This document shows positions 9,541 through 22,400 of a stretch of DNA of 64,000 nt, piece after piece. The stretch comes from Fasciolopsis buskii. Lineage: Eukaryota; Platyhelminthes; Trematoda; Plagiorchiida; Fasciolidae. Within the stretch, counting starts at the first letter, position 1. Each line of letters starts with the position of its first letter. The notes below the pieces were generated by a model. It was not told the DNA's origin. It worked only from the letters and a program-made list of their open reading frames with translations, and did no database searches. A program made the position numbers and the translations under genes. The DNA is taken from assembly GCA_008360955.1 (NCBI GenBank), contig LUCM01002276.1, positions 450,393 to 514,392 of the forward strand, read 5' to 3'.

Positions 9541-11519
9541 AATACAATTCGTCCGATCGCCTTCCCGGAATGTTTGGATTTCACTACCACTTGTCGTCAC
9601 GGTTCCCAATGGTTGCTTGTCCACTCAGGCCAGCGTGAAGATGTATCGGAATGCATCACGTTCCGGGTGCTATCCCACCCGGTCACACCACCGTGTGCAT
9701 TCAACGGACGTTATGCTCATTGCTGCTGATTTCAATGCTCAATTTAAGTGTTTAGGGGACATGGAAGGCCACGCAGGAGATCGATTTGCTGTCCCAGCCG
9801 ATCGAACCGATAACGAAAACCGTCTAATCTAGGTTTGTTCTGACCACAGTCTGTTTCTGGCGAACACCAATTTTTGCCACAAATTGCGACATCGATTCAC
9901 CTGGCGCCCTCATTCACCTTCTCAATGTTGGACTTAGATCGATCACATTACCATCGGTCACCGGTGGTGTCGATCAACCGAGGATTGTCGGCCGTTCTGG
10001 CCCAAACATGTGGACGCAGACCACGCTTTGGTCTGAGCTTACTTTTGTTTGCGCCTAGTTCGTGGTCACACCAGCATAAAAGCCATTAGTCCGATAGAGC
10101 TGGCTGTAGACGACAATCGCTGAATTTAATTTCAACCGGAACTACCAATACTGTTGTCGTCTCAACAAAATGATTCCCAAAGACTGATGTGAATTAGCGA
10201 TTGTACCGATTTATGCGAAGGGTGATAGATCTTCATGTGGAAACTACAGAGAAATTAGGTTTGTATGCATTACATCCAATTTGCTCTTGGCCATTATCAT
10301 TCGCCGATTATCTAGCATTCGCGAAGTTGTATGCGTGAGAATCAAGTCGGTTTCCACCCCGGTCGGGATTTTACTGACTAAACATAGGCACATGTTCGGT
10401 AGATCCACGATTTCCGCCTTTCTTGATTGGAAGGCGGAGTTTGTCCCAGTCTATAGTGCAATTCCATGACGCTCCATGTCACTGAAGAGTGTGCCGGGGA
10501 AATTCATTTCACATATCTAGTCTCGGTATGCGAACAGCCAAGGTCGAGTTCTTGCTTACAGCGATGTTTCACACGAGTACACAACGAGAAGTAGCATTCA
10601 TCAGGGTAAGTCCCTTTCACATTTTCTACTCAACTTTATCGCCGAAATGTTTATGGATTTAGTGGCATTGATATTTGGTCAGGTAGGAAACTGTCTCATT
10701 TAGAATATGCAGATGATGTGTTGCTACTGAATGAAGACCCAAATAAGTTGCAAGTTTTTCTCGATCGTCTGAACCATAGTGTAGGTATGTTTTGAGCGCG
10801 TTTTGAACCTTCGAAGGGTAAAATACTGTTACACGACCAAGTTGGCTGAAAAACGAACCTTGTTCTTACAGAAGAGCAGCTGGATGAAGTGGACAAATTC
10901 AGTTGTTTGGCATTTGTGTCCCACCTGATGGTCGTAAATCAGATGAAGTATTCTCGCGAATCAGAAGGCCCGATTGGTATTTGGTAATTTAAGGCATCGA
11001 TGGCGCCGGTCTGACACCCGGCTATTGATCAAAGATAGAATATACAAGGGATTAGTCAAGTGGGTATTGCTCCACCACTCCGAAACATGGCCGTTGAAGA
11101 CAGAAGATATGCGAAGACTTTTGGTATTTGAAAATCGTTGTCTTTGTAGTATTGGTAGAATATGGCGGACCAATTTTGTGAGCAACTCAGCGGTAAGGTG
11201 TTAAGTACTGGGTCTTGGGATTCAGTCTTCAGAGCAGGAATTGAACCAGAAAACGTCAAGATGTTTGGGGCAAGTTTTACGCATGCCTACAGAATGACTG
11301 CTTCGTTTTATGCTGTCCTTCGAGGCAGTTCAGGTAATGGTTGGAGCATGGCTCGGAGTGGCCAGTCGATGGCATGGGTAAAAAGTGTGAAAAATTTGAC
11401 CAGTGGACTGGTTCGTGTAGGTTCGATTGAACTATCGAGTTTGGGTCTACGACAACCACCCCCAAGCGGTAGTTTGAGACAATAGATGATATGGGTCAGT
11501 GCTTCACTCAATAGCGTTC
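9540..11519 (+). pseudogene. RTE-type non-LTR retrotransposon, copy A1 (APE plus RT, dead)
   Basis: A 5'-truncated RTE element. The APE endonuclease part is seen at 9690-9760 (STDVMLIAADFNAQF, the 'DFNAQ' block) and 9780-9890 (VPADRTDNENRLI, then SLFLANTNFCH after a stop). The start of RT is at 10281-10440 (LLAIIIRRLSSIREV, then SAFLDWKAEF in the place of 'FLDLKAAFD'). The catalytic block EYADDVLLLNEDPNKLQ lies at 10703-10753, with YADDV at 10706-10720. The C-terminal part at 11000-11200 reads ETWPLKTEDMRRLLVFENRC. Several stops and frame changes disable it, for example the TGA in GGTATGTTTTGAG near 10790. From 9680 onward it is about 99% identical to the inverted copy A2 (49021-47184), sharing the same lesions; upstream of 9680 the two differ strongly. 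Confidence 0.85.
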
Positions 11520-13955
11520 TTGCATTTGAAACCTTTCTTATTCTGTGTTGTTCTTCACTTTACCATTTTGACGGTCGATCTTGCATTACCCTCTGTTCTT
11601 TTCGTGTTCTTTCAGGCAACTTTGTTAAGCAGGAACCACAACAATACAACGGTGTTGCGAGGGTAATGGTTGTCTAAAGCGAGTTGAAATGAATTTCGTG
11701 AACAAGCTATTTTGCCTTCTGGGCAGCGTCATTATCTGCTCGAGGTAGAGAAAACTGCAAACACATAATTTGCAGGAGAGGATATTATGAACAATTTCAA
11801 GAAATCATTCAGTATTTTTTTAAATAATATGTGGGAATGATCTTATTATGCATAACTGGTTACCCTCTCGGATACCGTTTACACGTGCAAATCTCAGACA
11901 ACTCGGTTAGCACTGCCATCGGGAAGCATCGGCTCCACTGCTGACCAATTTACCCGATGTTTGTGTATCAAAGATAAAACTCGATGGTTATTCAGACGGA
12001 CGAACACCTGTTGCACAATAGTTTTATTCATTCTGCACTGGACACTAAATTCCATGCCTCACCATGTCCTTCTCCGACGGTCAGTGGCAAAAGTCACTGG
12101 TCCTCAAGGATTTTCACTGAGCGCTTTTCCATTGTCCATGTTGTTTTACTTCCCATTCGAAAACTGTCTGCTCTAGTTCTTCTTGATTCTTCTCCCTTAT
12201 CGCTGTCTAACTTTTCATACTGTCAGTTAGATTTAAACTGGTAGATGTGCCACTTCACAGCGTTGCACTTTAAGCTGTATGCAATGCAAACCCCATCTAT
12301 CTGACTCCAACTAGGATCTGTGCGTGTCACAAGCTGATACCGACTTAGAAATTCTAGGTTTCCAATCAAGATTCTTTTGTTATATCCTCTTTGGCGTGAT
12401 GCGCTTACCACTCTATTGCTTTCCTCGTGGTCAATCATTCACGAGTTTGCTTGCTAACGCCTTTCCCCGAGCTTAATCATTGGCCTTTGCCTGAAGATTA
12501 TGCACTCTGTGATTCTCCACATGAGATAGCAAAATTGAAGTCTCTTGGATCCACCGGGACTGGGCTCTTTGGCGTCCTACTACCGGTGACTCTTTTATAA
12601 CTTCTGGTGCGATCCGAAAGTCACTCTTTTCACCCGGATCTTGTCATTATTTGAATCGGGGTGATTTTCCCATTGAAATTTTGCTTGGATATATCTGGAA
12701 TATTCAACTAAATTGGTAATTTGGATGCGTCTTTTACGAGTCTGTATAGGTGTTTAGTCATAGTGAGAATCAGGCAAATGCAGTGAACATGAACTATCTC
12801 AATGGAAAATGGAATCCTCGTCTTTAGAGACTTACATGTGAAAACTTGTGTACATCATGGTTCACATTCAGTGTGTGGTTTCAGTTCTATCTGATAGTAT
12901 TCGGGCTTTGTCGAGTTCTAATGGAATCTTTTGAGGAAGGGTTTTACCGATGGACGGAAAAGAAGATACGTCAGTTTGGATCAGTGTCATTTTTAAATAG
13001 TTGCTCAAATTACTTTGTAAAGCAGGTTTTTTCATACTAGTTATCTTGCTGATAGTGGAGTGAATGGCGATGGTCAAGTGGAGTAACCCGTTTCGAGCTC
13101 AAATCGTCAGGGCTTCGAACCCCAGTTTTGCCGGGCAGTTTGTTGTGGAAGTCATCTTGCTGTCATCCAATTCCTCACAACAACCTGCTTGCAACCACCT
13201 CGTTCTGTTCCATACTAACCCCAGTTTCAAAATACAAATCGCTGATTTCATCCCTGAGTAGGTGATGCTAGCGGCTATGGGGCGTACCCCTCCACGGCAT
13301 GGATGCGCTTAGTAGATGATGGATCGTACGCAGCTGGGTTCAGGCAATGTGCCTATCAAATAAATTTGCTTTTTACAAAAGCATAACTCAGACTTGCAAT
13401 TCTTCAGTGTCTTTTGCCACCGGACTGGTGAGACAGTGTGATGCCTTCCAAAACACCTCATTGCCAAAGCCTTCAATCCCGTGAATTATAGTGAGCTTCG
13501 CAAATGCTGTTCGTGGGTTAGACTACACAAAAGCCACAAACGAATAGTTTAGTGAGTTTGGATTTGAAGCTCCTGTCGAATAAGTGGTAGCTAATTTGTA
13601 ATGAATAAGATTGCTTAGTAGTCTTCATCTCAATGTATGAACAACACAGAAAATGTTTGGTATACGAACCCCCACTGCGTTCTGCAGTGCAGTTGACTAA
13701 GTTCCCTCAATCGATGGCATATATACATTGTTCTATACTGATACCGAAATACTACCTGTACTGCAATAAGCGTGAAGGCGAAGCACAGTAGGAACCGTTT
13801 TGTTTCATACTTCAGCATAGGGGGTGAATTTCAGACTAAAACTGTTTGTAAATTTGCAATATTTCAATAAGTCTTGTCCAATGGTTTGGTACGGAAATCT
13901 CCCGCAGTAGCCTAATTTCGAGATGAGAAACCCAAAAATTAAAACACGGAGATGA
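11520..13955. other. No recognised gene
   Basis: No coding similarity found. Only the tRNA-like relic at 13065-13135 stands out. Confidence 0.5.
13065..13135 (+). repeat. tRNA-like relic
   Basis: Box-A-like TGGTCAAGTGG at 13071-13081 and box-B-like GGCTTCGAACCCC at 13111-13123, about 70 nt overall. Base pairing is incomplete, so a SINE head or tRNA pseudogene is more likely than a gene. Confidence 0.35.
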
Positions 13956-13968
13956 TTTTGTTCCTTAG

Positions 13969-14521
13969 GGCAATCAAAAATAACTTTCCGGAAATCATTG
14001 CCATCAAAACAACAAAAACAAATACCAAATGAATGGGACGTCCTATTGCAGAAAATGGCGAATTCAGACGCCATGCTTCAGGTGCTAACTGATATGAACC
14101 ATAGGTCACACAAGCAAGAAAATGCGTCCGTGCCGACCGCATCAGCATACTTAATTGTGCATGGATCCCATTTTAGTGTCCCATTGGTATTTACCGAAAA
14201 GCACACGGTGTGTTGTGGCTCATTTCAACGTGCTTTGAGAGAGAACATTGCGTTGGCGAAAAAAACGGTGATGATGCGATTTGTGATTTAGCACAACCAA
14301 CCGAACCACTACATTCAGATCAAAGAAGGTCTAACTGGTGCGAAATTTGCGATAAGCTTTTGGATGATTATTTCGAAAACTTTCCTGAAAAAATGGACTT
14401 TGTGTTATGCCTTGCTCGAGGCCTATTGGTATTAAAAGGAAAATGCAATCACTTACTAAACTCCGAAGACCACGATCGTTTTCGCCGTGGAATTATTACC
14501 GCCCACTTGCACCCGCCTTGA
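13969..14521 (+). pseudogene. Unrecognised coding-like stretch, frame broken once
   Basis: A good splice acceptor (TTTTGTTCCTTAG, ending 13968) is followed by an open frame to 14291, reading NEWDVLLQKMANSDAMLQVL and later YLIVHGSHFSVPLVF and SFQRALRENIALAKK. At the run of seven A at 14259-14265 a -1 change of frame joins it to a second open frame to 14521, reading RRSNWCEICDKLLDDYF and later FVLCLARGLLVLKGKCNHLL. Composition of both halves (hydrophobic/charged alternation, CEIC pair, few repeats) looks protein-like, and the halves join naturally at the A run. I do not recognise the family. It could be an exon of a real gene with an assembly error in the A run, a pseudogene, or part of an unknown mobile element. 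The A run in this phase is not a canonical -1 slippery heptamer. Confidence 0.35.
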
Positions 14522-14589
14522 CACCAACGTTTGAAAACTGATTTTCAGAACACAAATAGTGCTGAGTGATCTTACATGCAGTATCGGTT

Positions 14590-14760
14590 TGGATTTAAAA
14601 TTCAAACGTGTGATGGAGGGCCAGGTAACAAACTTTACTTTGCCAACTTGATTGAAATGACGTATGAAAGACAGTAAAGTAGCACAAAGTCAAGGAGGAC
14701 AAACGGGCTGCTGATCGTAGCGCAGATTGCTTTTCAATAACAATATTCTACTGATGACAT
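14590..14760 (+). repeat. Interspersed repeat, shared with about 53995-54170
   Basis: The blocks AGTAAAGTAGCACAAAG and AAGGAGGACAAACGGGCTGC correspond to AGTAAAATAATGAGGAGCC and AAGGAGAACAAACGAACTGC near 54087-54126. The two are diverged members of one repeat of unknown type. Confidence 0.45.
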
Positions 14761-16764
14761 TACAGATTCTTTGATCAGCTCACACCCGGTACCATCAATT
14801 ACAGTCAGTAGATTGCATGAAATAATAATTGCTGTCCCTGGCGTGGTGATCAGAACACAAAGGCCTAATCACCAGGATTGTCTTAACTGTGCATTTTGAG
14901 CCATGGAGCCCGAAACGGTCTGGTTTGCGTCTCTGTATCTACCGAGTTCTGAGTAGATTCGACAATCAAACTAGGACTACATGTTATTGGTGATGTCTCT
15001 GAAACAGAGCAGACAGTGCTCGATTTTCCCTGAAAAGTTACACCATTTGCCAGATCATTTTACTGGGCGGGAAACTTTTAATGCAGTTGGCTAATTTTTC
15101 ATATGGATAGATCGATGTTCGATAATGCAAAAAACCGTACGTTTTTGCTGGTCTGTTTGTTGGTTATCCATTCACTCAGACGCCGTACAGATCAGAGTTC
15201 ACCGAACGACTTTAAGGACAATTGTTGCAACTATGCGAAACACACTAGCCAGAATGACTTAAACAAGATAGGGTGTTAACCGCAAATTTCAGATGTGCAA
15301 CTGGCTTTGTAACTAATTTGTTGAGTGACACTAAATTGATCTAAATCTGTGGAAACCTGCACCGAAGCGACTAAACAGTTGGAAATTATACGTTTATTTG
15401 TAACTGCACTTGGTGTACCGGAAAAGCTAGTTCACGCAACCCCGCTACCGCTGCGAGAAGTCGCTGCCATTCCGAATACTCGGAATTGAATTGTACTGGC
15501 AGAAAGACACGGTCGTGCGGACTGCTCGCTCCCAACGTTACGTATGTGTGAGTATGCCAGTGTTTTCAGGTGGGCTCCCCTATCGATTTGCATAATCCCA
15601 ATGCCCATTAGCCCCTGAACTTTCCAATCACATATGGTCTTTGCGTTCCAAAGAATGTAGATTTCAAAACCCTGCTTTTCAGACTGCTTCAAAATTAGAC
15701 ACGGCAAACGTCTCGTTCACTTCAGTGGAATGCTTACTACCACAGGGGCTACATATGGATATCAAATGTGAAACAGGCTTCTAAGCACATTTGCTTATTC
15801 TGTGCATAATACCTGACTCTGTGGGACGCATTCAGTTGGAGTTAGCGGAACACTTCCCCCGTCGCCATTCGAAACTCTCGGGGTCGACATCCGAACAAAA
15901 TGAACTCGGTAATCCTAACTCGTTTCGGTCGTATCTAGATGAGCAGAAATCCTCATTGGAAAGCCAATGTTCCAATCGGGGATGCGATGTTAAATAAACT
16001 CCCATACTGAGCTCTAATTTTATTGAAACTTTAGTCTGGTACTTACTGAATGCAGAGCTAACCAAATGACCTGACGCTTATACGTGAAATGACTGTCAGT
16101 CAAATAGAGGAATGTCTATCAGCACATTACTCCTAAGAAATTGTGGTCTAAGTGTAGTTAAAGACAACCATATTCAAACTGGCTTTCAGTCTGATTCTTA
16201 GAAAAATAAACTAGTCCGATCGACCTTGTTGACAGCAACTTGATTGAAGTATCCTCGCCCTGGCGATCTATCTCAATATCTGATCGACAGTTTGCTTGTC
16301 AAAATGCATGCCATTACCAAGTACAGTTTTCAAGAGTTGTTTGCTCGCACCGATTCGGTTTGAGTGTTAATTAATTAACATTAACTAGTGGATGAAATGC
16401 TTCAACCACATCCTCATTTCTCAACACTTTTACATAAAGCCCTCACATAGGATACTGGGGTTTGGTATACCGACATTCTACTCCGCTACCAGATTGGGTT
16501 TGAACACGCTATTTTTTACCAAGCTAAGTCCAGTTTAGACAGGATAATGCGTCCGGAGGATGCGAAATGTTTTCAACGAGCTCCTAATTGATGACTTAGG
16601 GCAATGGTTTCATGTTTGTACTGGGACTTCAGACTATCTCTCGTTCGAAAATATTAGACTTCAGCATGCAGAAGGCATCAAATAAATGGCTGGCATCGAT
16701 CAGCAGAAGTGTTTGGTGTCTTAAAATCTGAGGTCATCGAGAATATCGCTCCCATCTGTTAGGT

Positions 16765-16782
16765 GTATATATATATATATAT
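16765..16782. repeat. (TA)9 microsatellite
   Basis: Uninterrupted TA repeat, followed by a generally AT-rich stretch to about 16855. Confidence 0.9.
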
Positions 16783-19421
16783 TTGCACAAATATACTTTT
16801 GCACATACACAAACATAACTAAATGCGTATATACGGATAAATACATATATCCTTGTCGTGTATCGGCGTTTCTCTGTTCCGAATTCTGTTATACGGTAGG
16901 CCGATCCAATACCTCTCGATCATTGTCGTCCGTTTCCGATATCTCGAGTGAAGACAGCCAAAATTAACCTGGAAAAGGCGATTCTCACTTATTAAATAAA
17001 CTCACCTCATATTTCTAGATTGCTTTGCTTGCATTACTGCGCTCGCGCGACTGCCATCATTTTATCGGTTGTACCGGTCTTGCTTTAATTGGTCCATCTT
17101 GTTCGCTGCATTTCACTCTATGGTGTTTTATGGACACTCTGGAGAGCCCATCCTGACGGGTTGGACCAGCTCACGATATAGCCTCCTTGTTGCACAATCG
17201 CATTCTTGCGTTCGACTGACGCCACTAAGTCAGCTGGGTGCTGGTAGCCTCCCGCTGGTCTTGTTCTGTGTCTGGCATGATTTAGTTGCATCCATACATG
17301 TTTACTGATCCCATTTTGTCTGGCATGGTCCAGCAGCGCACAATCACCGATAACCAATGGAAGGGCTCCATCAGCTTCAGGCGCAATGCCGAACGGATTA
17401 TCATTCCCTCGCAGTTATTACGGCCAAAACTGAAAGGGTCCTGACGATAATACGATTTAAATAGTTAGGTTCATTGACTTTTGCCGTCCACTTTTAAGCC
17501 CCGTTTTTGGAGATGTGAGGTTATACCCGAAAGTAACTGGATGTTCCGCAAAGTGAATCATTCATCTGAATCACGCCCAATCGAGTGTTACAAAGCAGCA
17601 AATAGATAATCACCGCCAAAATTCAAGTTATCCAACTGCACGGATTGAAATTTAGCTGTAGTAATCAAACCCAGTTTCCATTCCGAATCATTAAATTCTG
17701 GGTTGAAGTGAATCGGAGCATTGTTGAATACAGTTGCTTGTTGTTAGGTGATTGCATGTGTAAACAAATATATGCAGCAAAATCATATGGACGATGTAGC
17801 AGTATCGTTGCATCAACTGCTTTCGGAGAAAAGGCCAGTCTGACTGATCTGCTAAGATTCTAAAAAATAATTTTATACAAGTGCCCTGGTGCAAGGGCAC
17901 CATTTATGGAGTCAATTGTTTTTGGGCTACATCACCACTTCACTATGCGCATTTAATGAAGTGCAGAATCCATTTGGTGGCACTCCCAGACAGACCAGTG
18001 AAGGAAGCCGGAGGTGGTGCAAACTGTGAAGTGATACTGATGACTGCATAAAACAAAATTCAGAACTGCTCCAACTATTAAAATTACCTGAAATCACCTT
18101 AGCCAGAATCCCATTTTAATTATTGTGTATATGAATGATGAGTTCACATGTGAACCACAACAGTGATTTGTAAGCCGTCAAGGACAGCCTTCAGAGGCAT
18201 AACACATGGTTCTCAGTTTTCTCCTTTCATTTTGAGTAGTATCGAATCTGAGGGAAATTCATACCCATACCCACGAAAAATATTACTTATACCGACAATG
18301 AAGGGCATCGATGGGGTAATATGCATGTCTTGAGTGAAAAGCCTTGCGTGCGATGATGAATATGATTTTCATTTCCTTGAGAATTTCTGTTGTCATAGAA
18401 ATACACCATAAGCAACGTACATTTCTGATCGAGTAATTAAAATGGAGCATGCATGAGCAAAATGAATGCATTGTGATGTGGTGAGTGTAAGCTTAAATCA
18501 CCTTACGTTATTTGCTACAGCTTCGTTGCAGTTCGCGTAGACAAACAAACAATGAGAACTATGGTGACAAATGAATACAATGTTTATGCATGTCTAAAAT
18601 GCTATTGTTCCGAATACATTCGAACAATCCATACCCATCCTCTATTGTTTATAGATGCACGGTTTGTGGCTAAACCCCAACATGGTTTCCAGTTGTTGTT
18701 GGCTTCCCATTGTTTTCGGTTGGATGGTTTGGATCGAAGTTAATCCAATATGTACTGGCATGTCGCATCTGCGAGTTATTACGAATGACTGAATGTCTTA
18801 TTAAAATTTAAAATGTTAATACTGCATCTTGATAGGGCGAAACAATGAACAAATTGACTACAACCGGATTATGGCTAAACAGTCTCTTCAACAATAACCA
18901 AAAGGGATGCAGGATATGGAGCGAAAGTTAACTGTTCTTATTTGGTAAGGAGATTTTCAGCGTTTCGGGACATTGACCTTCGAAAAATTTGCTTCAATAA
19001 CCTAGGAAGTACAAAACCAGGGAAACCATCACGAGCCGAAACCCGGTAAGCGCATCAGCTAACATGAACATTTGCACTTCCAAACCAGCATGGCGGTCTA
19101 TTTGATGCATGCTTTCAACAAAAGAATGCCCACAATGTTCTGTGCTCTCCCATGGCTCTTTGGTAATCAGGAATATTGTCTACGGTGGGGAAGAGCGTTC
19201 GCATGTACAGCTCTGGGACAATCGATGAAAACCCATTAGGACAGTGTTGTTTATTATGTCGATTTTAAGAGTTCTTTTATACTATCGGCGTACTTTCACT
19301 ATTACACATGGCAGTTGACATCTAGGTCTGGAAGAGGAAACAAAAACCCAAACATAAAAAGATTGCAATACTTCCAGGTCAAACAAAACCATCTTCTCTT
19401 TTTGTTTAGCAGTGAATCCTT

Positions 19422-19431
19422 CCCCCCCCCC
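19422..19431. repeat. C10 homopolymer
   Basis: Ten C in a row; its length is prone to sequencing error. Confidence 0.9.
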
Positions 19432-22400
19432 TTCTGCACTTTTTGATCATTATTTTTGCCGGCTCACTGAAAAATGCCTTCAGAATCCTTCGTTGGAGTA
19501 TACCAGTCATCAAACTGCCGATGGAACTATCCAGCAAAATGTGTGATATGTTTCTGTCAGCGTGTCAACCATTTTCACAAATTTTTTCGGATCTTTCCCC
19601 ATCCCATAAACAGTAATCTATTTAAATGTAGCTCTCAATCTAGAAGCATTCTACAATCCGTTGTGTACCCTTCGCCGCCTGGCAGAAATATTTGTAGGAA
19701 CTGGACCGTTCCCTAGTTAGTCTGAATTCCCACCACTCAGGAGCAAGCTTTAACAGACTTTCTTGACAATCCGCAATAGGTACACACACTTTTCTCCCGA
19801 CATTTTTAATCTCAGTATTTTGCCGAGGTTCTAGAAGCGTCCATTTTTGGCTGAATTATTTACACCAGTATGCACAAAAGTTCACAAAGATACAAGTACA
19901 GCGAAATACATTAAGTGCATGTGAAACATGGCAGTGTTCGGTATTCATTTATGGAGCTTTATTAAGTTTAATTGAAATATGTTCTAGTTCTGATGGACGT
20001 CATAACGGTACGAACATAAGTGAAAAAATGAAAGACTGAGCAAGTATTGTAAAGGTGAAAGGTATGACCTTGGAATTCATCCCATATTATAAAATGTTTA
20101 TTCGACCATCTGCTGACGGAACTACTGTCTGGAATATATCAGCCACAACTATACAATCGCCGATGGCTCAGAGTTAATTATTTCACAACTAGGCGATTCT
20201 GTGTCAAGTAGAAGTTTTATAAATGAATTGTAGGTCACAATTTTTGGTTTGCCCATGTTGTTGAGTGCATGGCGGTGCGGCAGTTTTCGTTCAACCTCAG
20301 GCCGACCTGGCGAATAACGCTTTTCTGTACCACACAAGGCTAACTGTCAGGATTTCCTAGAACTTGCCGAATAGTTCGTAATTAGTATCATTATTTGAAT
20401 AGCAGGGTACTTGCCATGTGCCGGCGATAAGTAAAATGTAACAAACGAATTTAGCCGTGAATTTGTAGTACGCATAAAGACAACGAATGGCTGGTTCGGA
20501 CTTCAGAACGTTGATATTTGGGTCATGATGAATATCCTCCTTGGTCTTCTAGTTTAAAAACCTGCGTCTGGATTCGCCTGTTGGAAATCCTACTCATCAG
20601 GCAAGGTGTCCCACACATTCCAAATAAAAATTTTGCTCACACATGGAAACAAGCCTTCATGTCCATGCAAAACCCGACCTTTGACAGTTGGCGATGTACC
20701 ATAGTTGAAAGGTTCTTAACACTCGTAATTCCGGTAAATAGCTTAAAATAGGTAGCCCGATTTCGTCTCGAATGTTGCCGTGGATCAACGATGCGCGAAT
20801 ACTCAAATGCTGCCCTTGTTTTCCTTACGGGGTGGCCCATAGAAGTTTGGCCACAGAAATTGCTCCTAGCAGCCAACAACCGTCACATGTGTTCCGACTG
20901 CATGTGTCATATCAGTTATTAGTTTAATACGAGGTCCAGAAAACTGGGGAGAAAATAGGATTCTCGGGTCTCTAGTCCATTTCCAAAGTTCACTACGGGT
21001 GTAGCAAGTGGATTTTACAGTGTGCAGATCAAGCCGTATGTCGCCATCGGAGACATCCAACAAGACAGTGCATCCCACATTTAATTCATCCTGATACAGA
21101 ATATCCCCACTTGACTGTGTTGTCATTGGTATCATGTTCTCCGTGATATGCTAGAACTTTGACTTTAAATTTCAACCTTTGGGTAGTCTATTAAATTCTG
21201 ACGTCTGAACACCAAACACATGGGATAGCATTAGGTTCCTGGCTATGGTAGATTGCTAAGTGAACCAGACCATATGTTAAAGCGTATTTTTCCTCAAATT
21301 AAAGCCTACTATTCAAGAACAACCCTACTCAATAAAAATTGTTCACAGGTCTCCGGTGAAGGGTTACAGGATTTCTTTTCAGAAAGGCTACCACCGTTTA
21401 ATATTTTGGTTATCACAATTGCACATTTCATTCCATTCTTTTTGTCCATTTCGTGACGCATCCGAAAAACTTGATCGCTAGATTCTAGTAAACGCAAACA
21501 ATTTGGACAGACAAAAGATGGCTGTACAAAGTTTGGGAAGAATTGCATTGACTTTTGTCACTTGTCTCTAGGCTCCCACTTAGTGAACATTTATCAACAA
21601 ACCTAACCAGTTGCAAAATGTAGCATTTTCAATCACTAAGTAAAATCAGTGCAATCTCTATCTTGTTAACCCATTAAAGTCAATCTTAAGTCTGCTTACA
21701 CTCGAAGCATTTTTTTCTCCCTACCAGATGTGTAAAATATCCATTAGCCTGATACACTATTGAGGAATGGAATTTCGTCTAGGATGTTGTAGCAATAATG
21801 TGAATGAAACTGTTTGCCTGTTTCGTCTTGATTGATCTGGTATCTCAAAATATAAACCCACCAAATAGCTTCCAAATTCATCTTCATGTGAACAGTGGTA
21901 GTGTTTACTATATAACACAAGAAGCTTCAGAGTTTGGAAACATGAAATCCACTTTCGGGAGCACAGTTTTTACAGGACAACATGAGACGTTAAAGTAGCA
22001 CTTCCAACTGACCTTGACATCAAGCTCAACTTTGGTGCAATTCGGAGCATTCCGTGTTACGTAGGCAATGACTACCTGAATCCGGTTAAAATGTAGTGTT
22101 GCTGAAATACAAAATTGACACATACCTGTTGTTCAGTGTTCGGTATTCATCGAGAAGTTTATTTGGCAATCATTCTTAAATGCAATCTAGGGTGAATTCT
22201 AACGCCATTTTCAACAATTTTGCGAAATTTCTGCGTCCAATTAGGTTTCCATTTATTTTGTGCCGGTGAGTTCACCTCAGCCACAAAGACCGATAACTGG
22301 CAGTAGTACAGTTGAAGTTTTGATAAAAATCTTAACCTTATCTGATGATCTTCTGGGGCGCTTCTAAATTTGCAAATATTCCAGCAAAGTCACAACGGTC

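Noticed and set aside
14255..14270. Programmed -1 ribosomal frameshift at the A7 run
   Set aside because: In the upstream frame the codons are GCG AAA AAA ACG, so no X-XXY-YYZ heptamer lies in the right phase; an indel or sequencing error is simpler.
17118..17357. Minus-strand open frame of 79 codons, fairly rich in His/Arg
   Set aside because: No recognised family, no splice sites in register, and the plus strand is open over almost the same span, so composition explains it.
20575..20605. Minus-strand CTGATGAG...CGAAT as a hammerhead
   Set aside because: GAAA is imperfect and stem II is very weak; no stem I.
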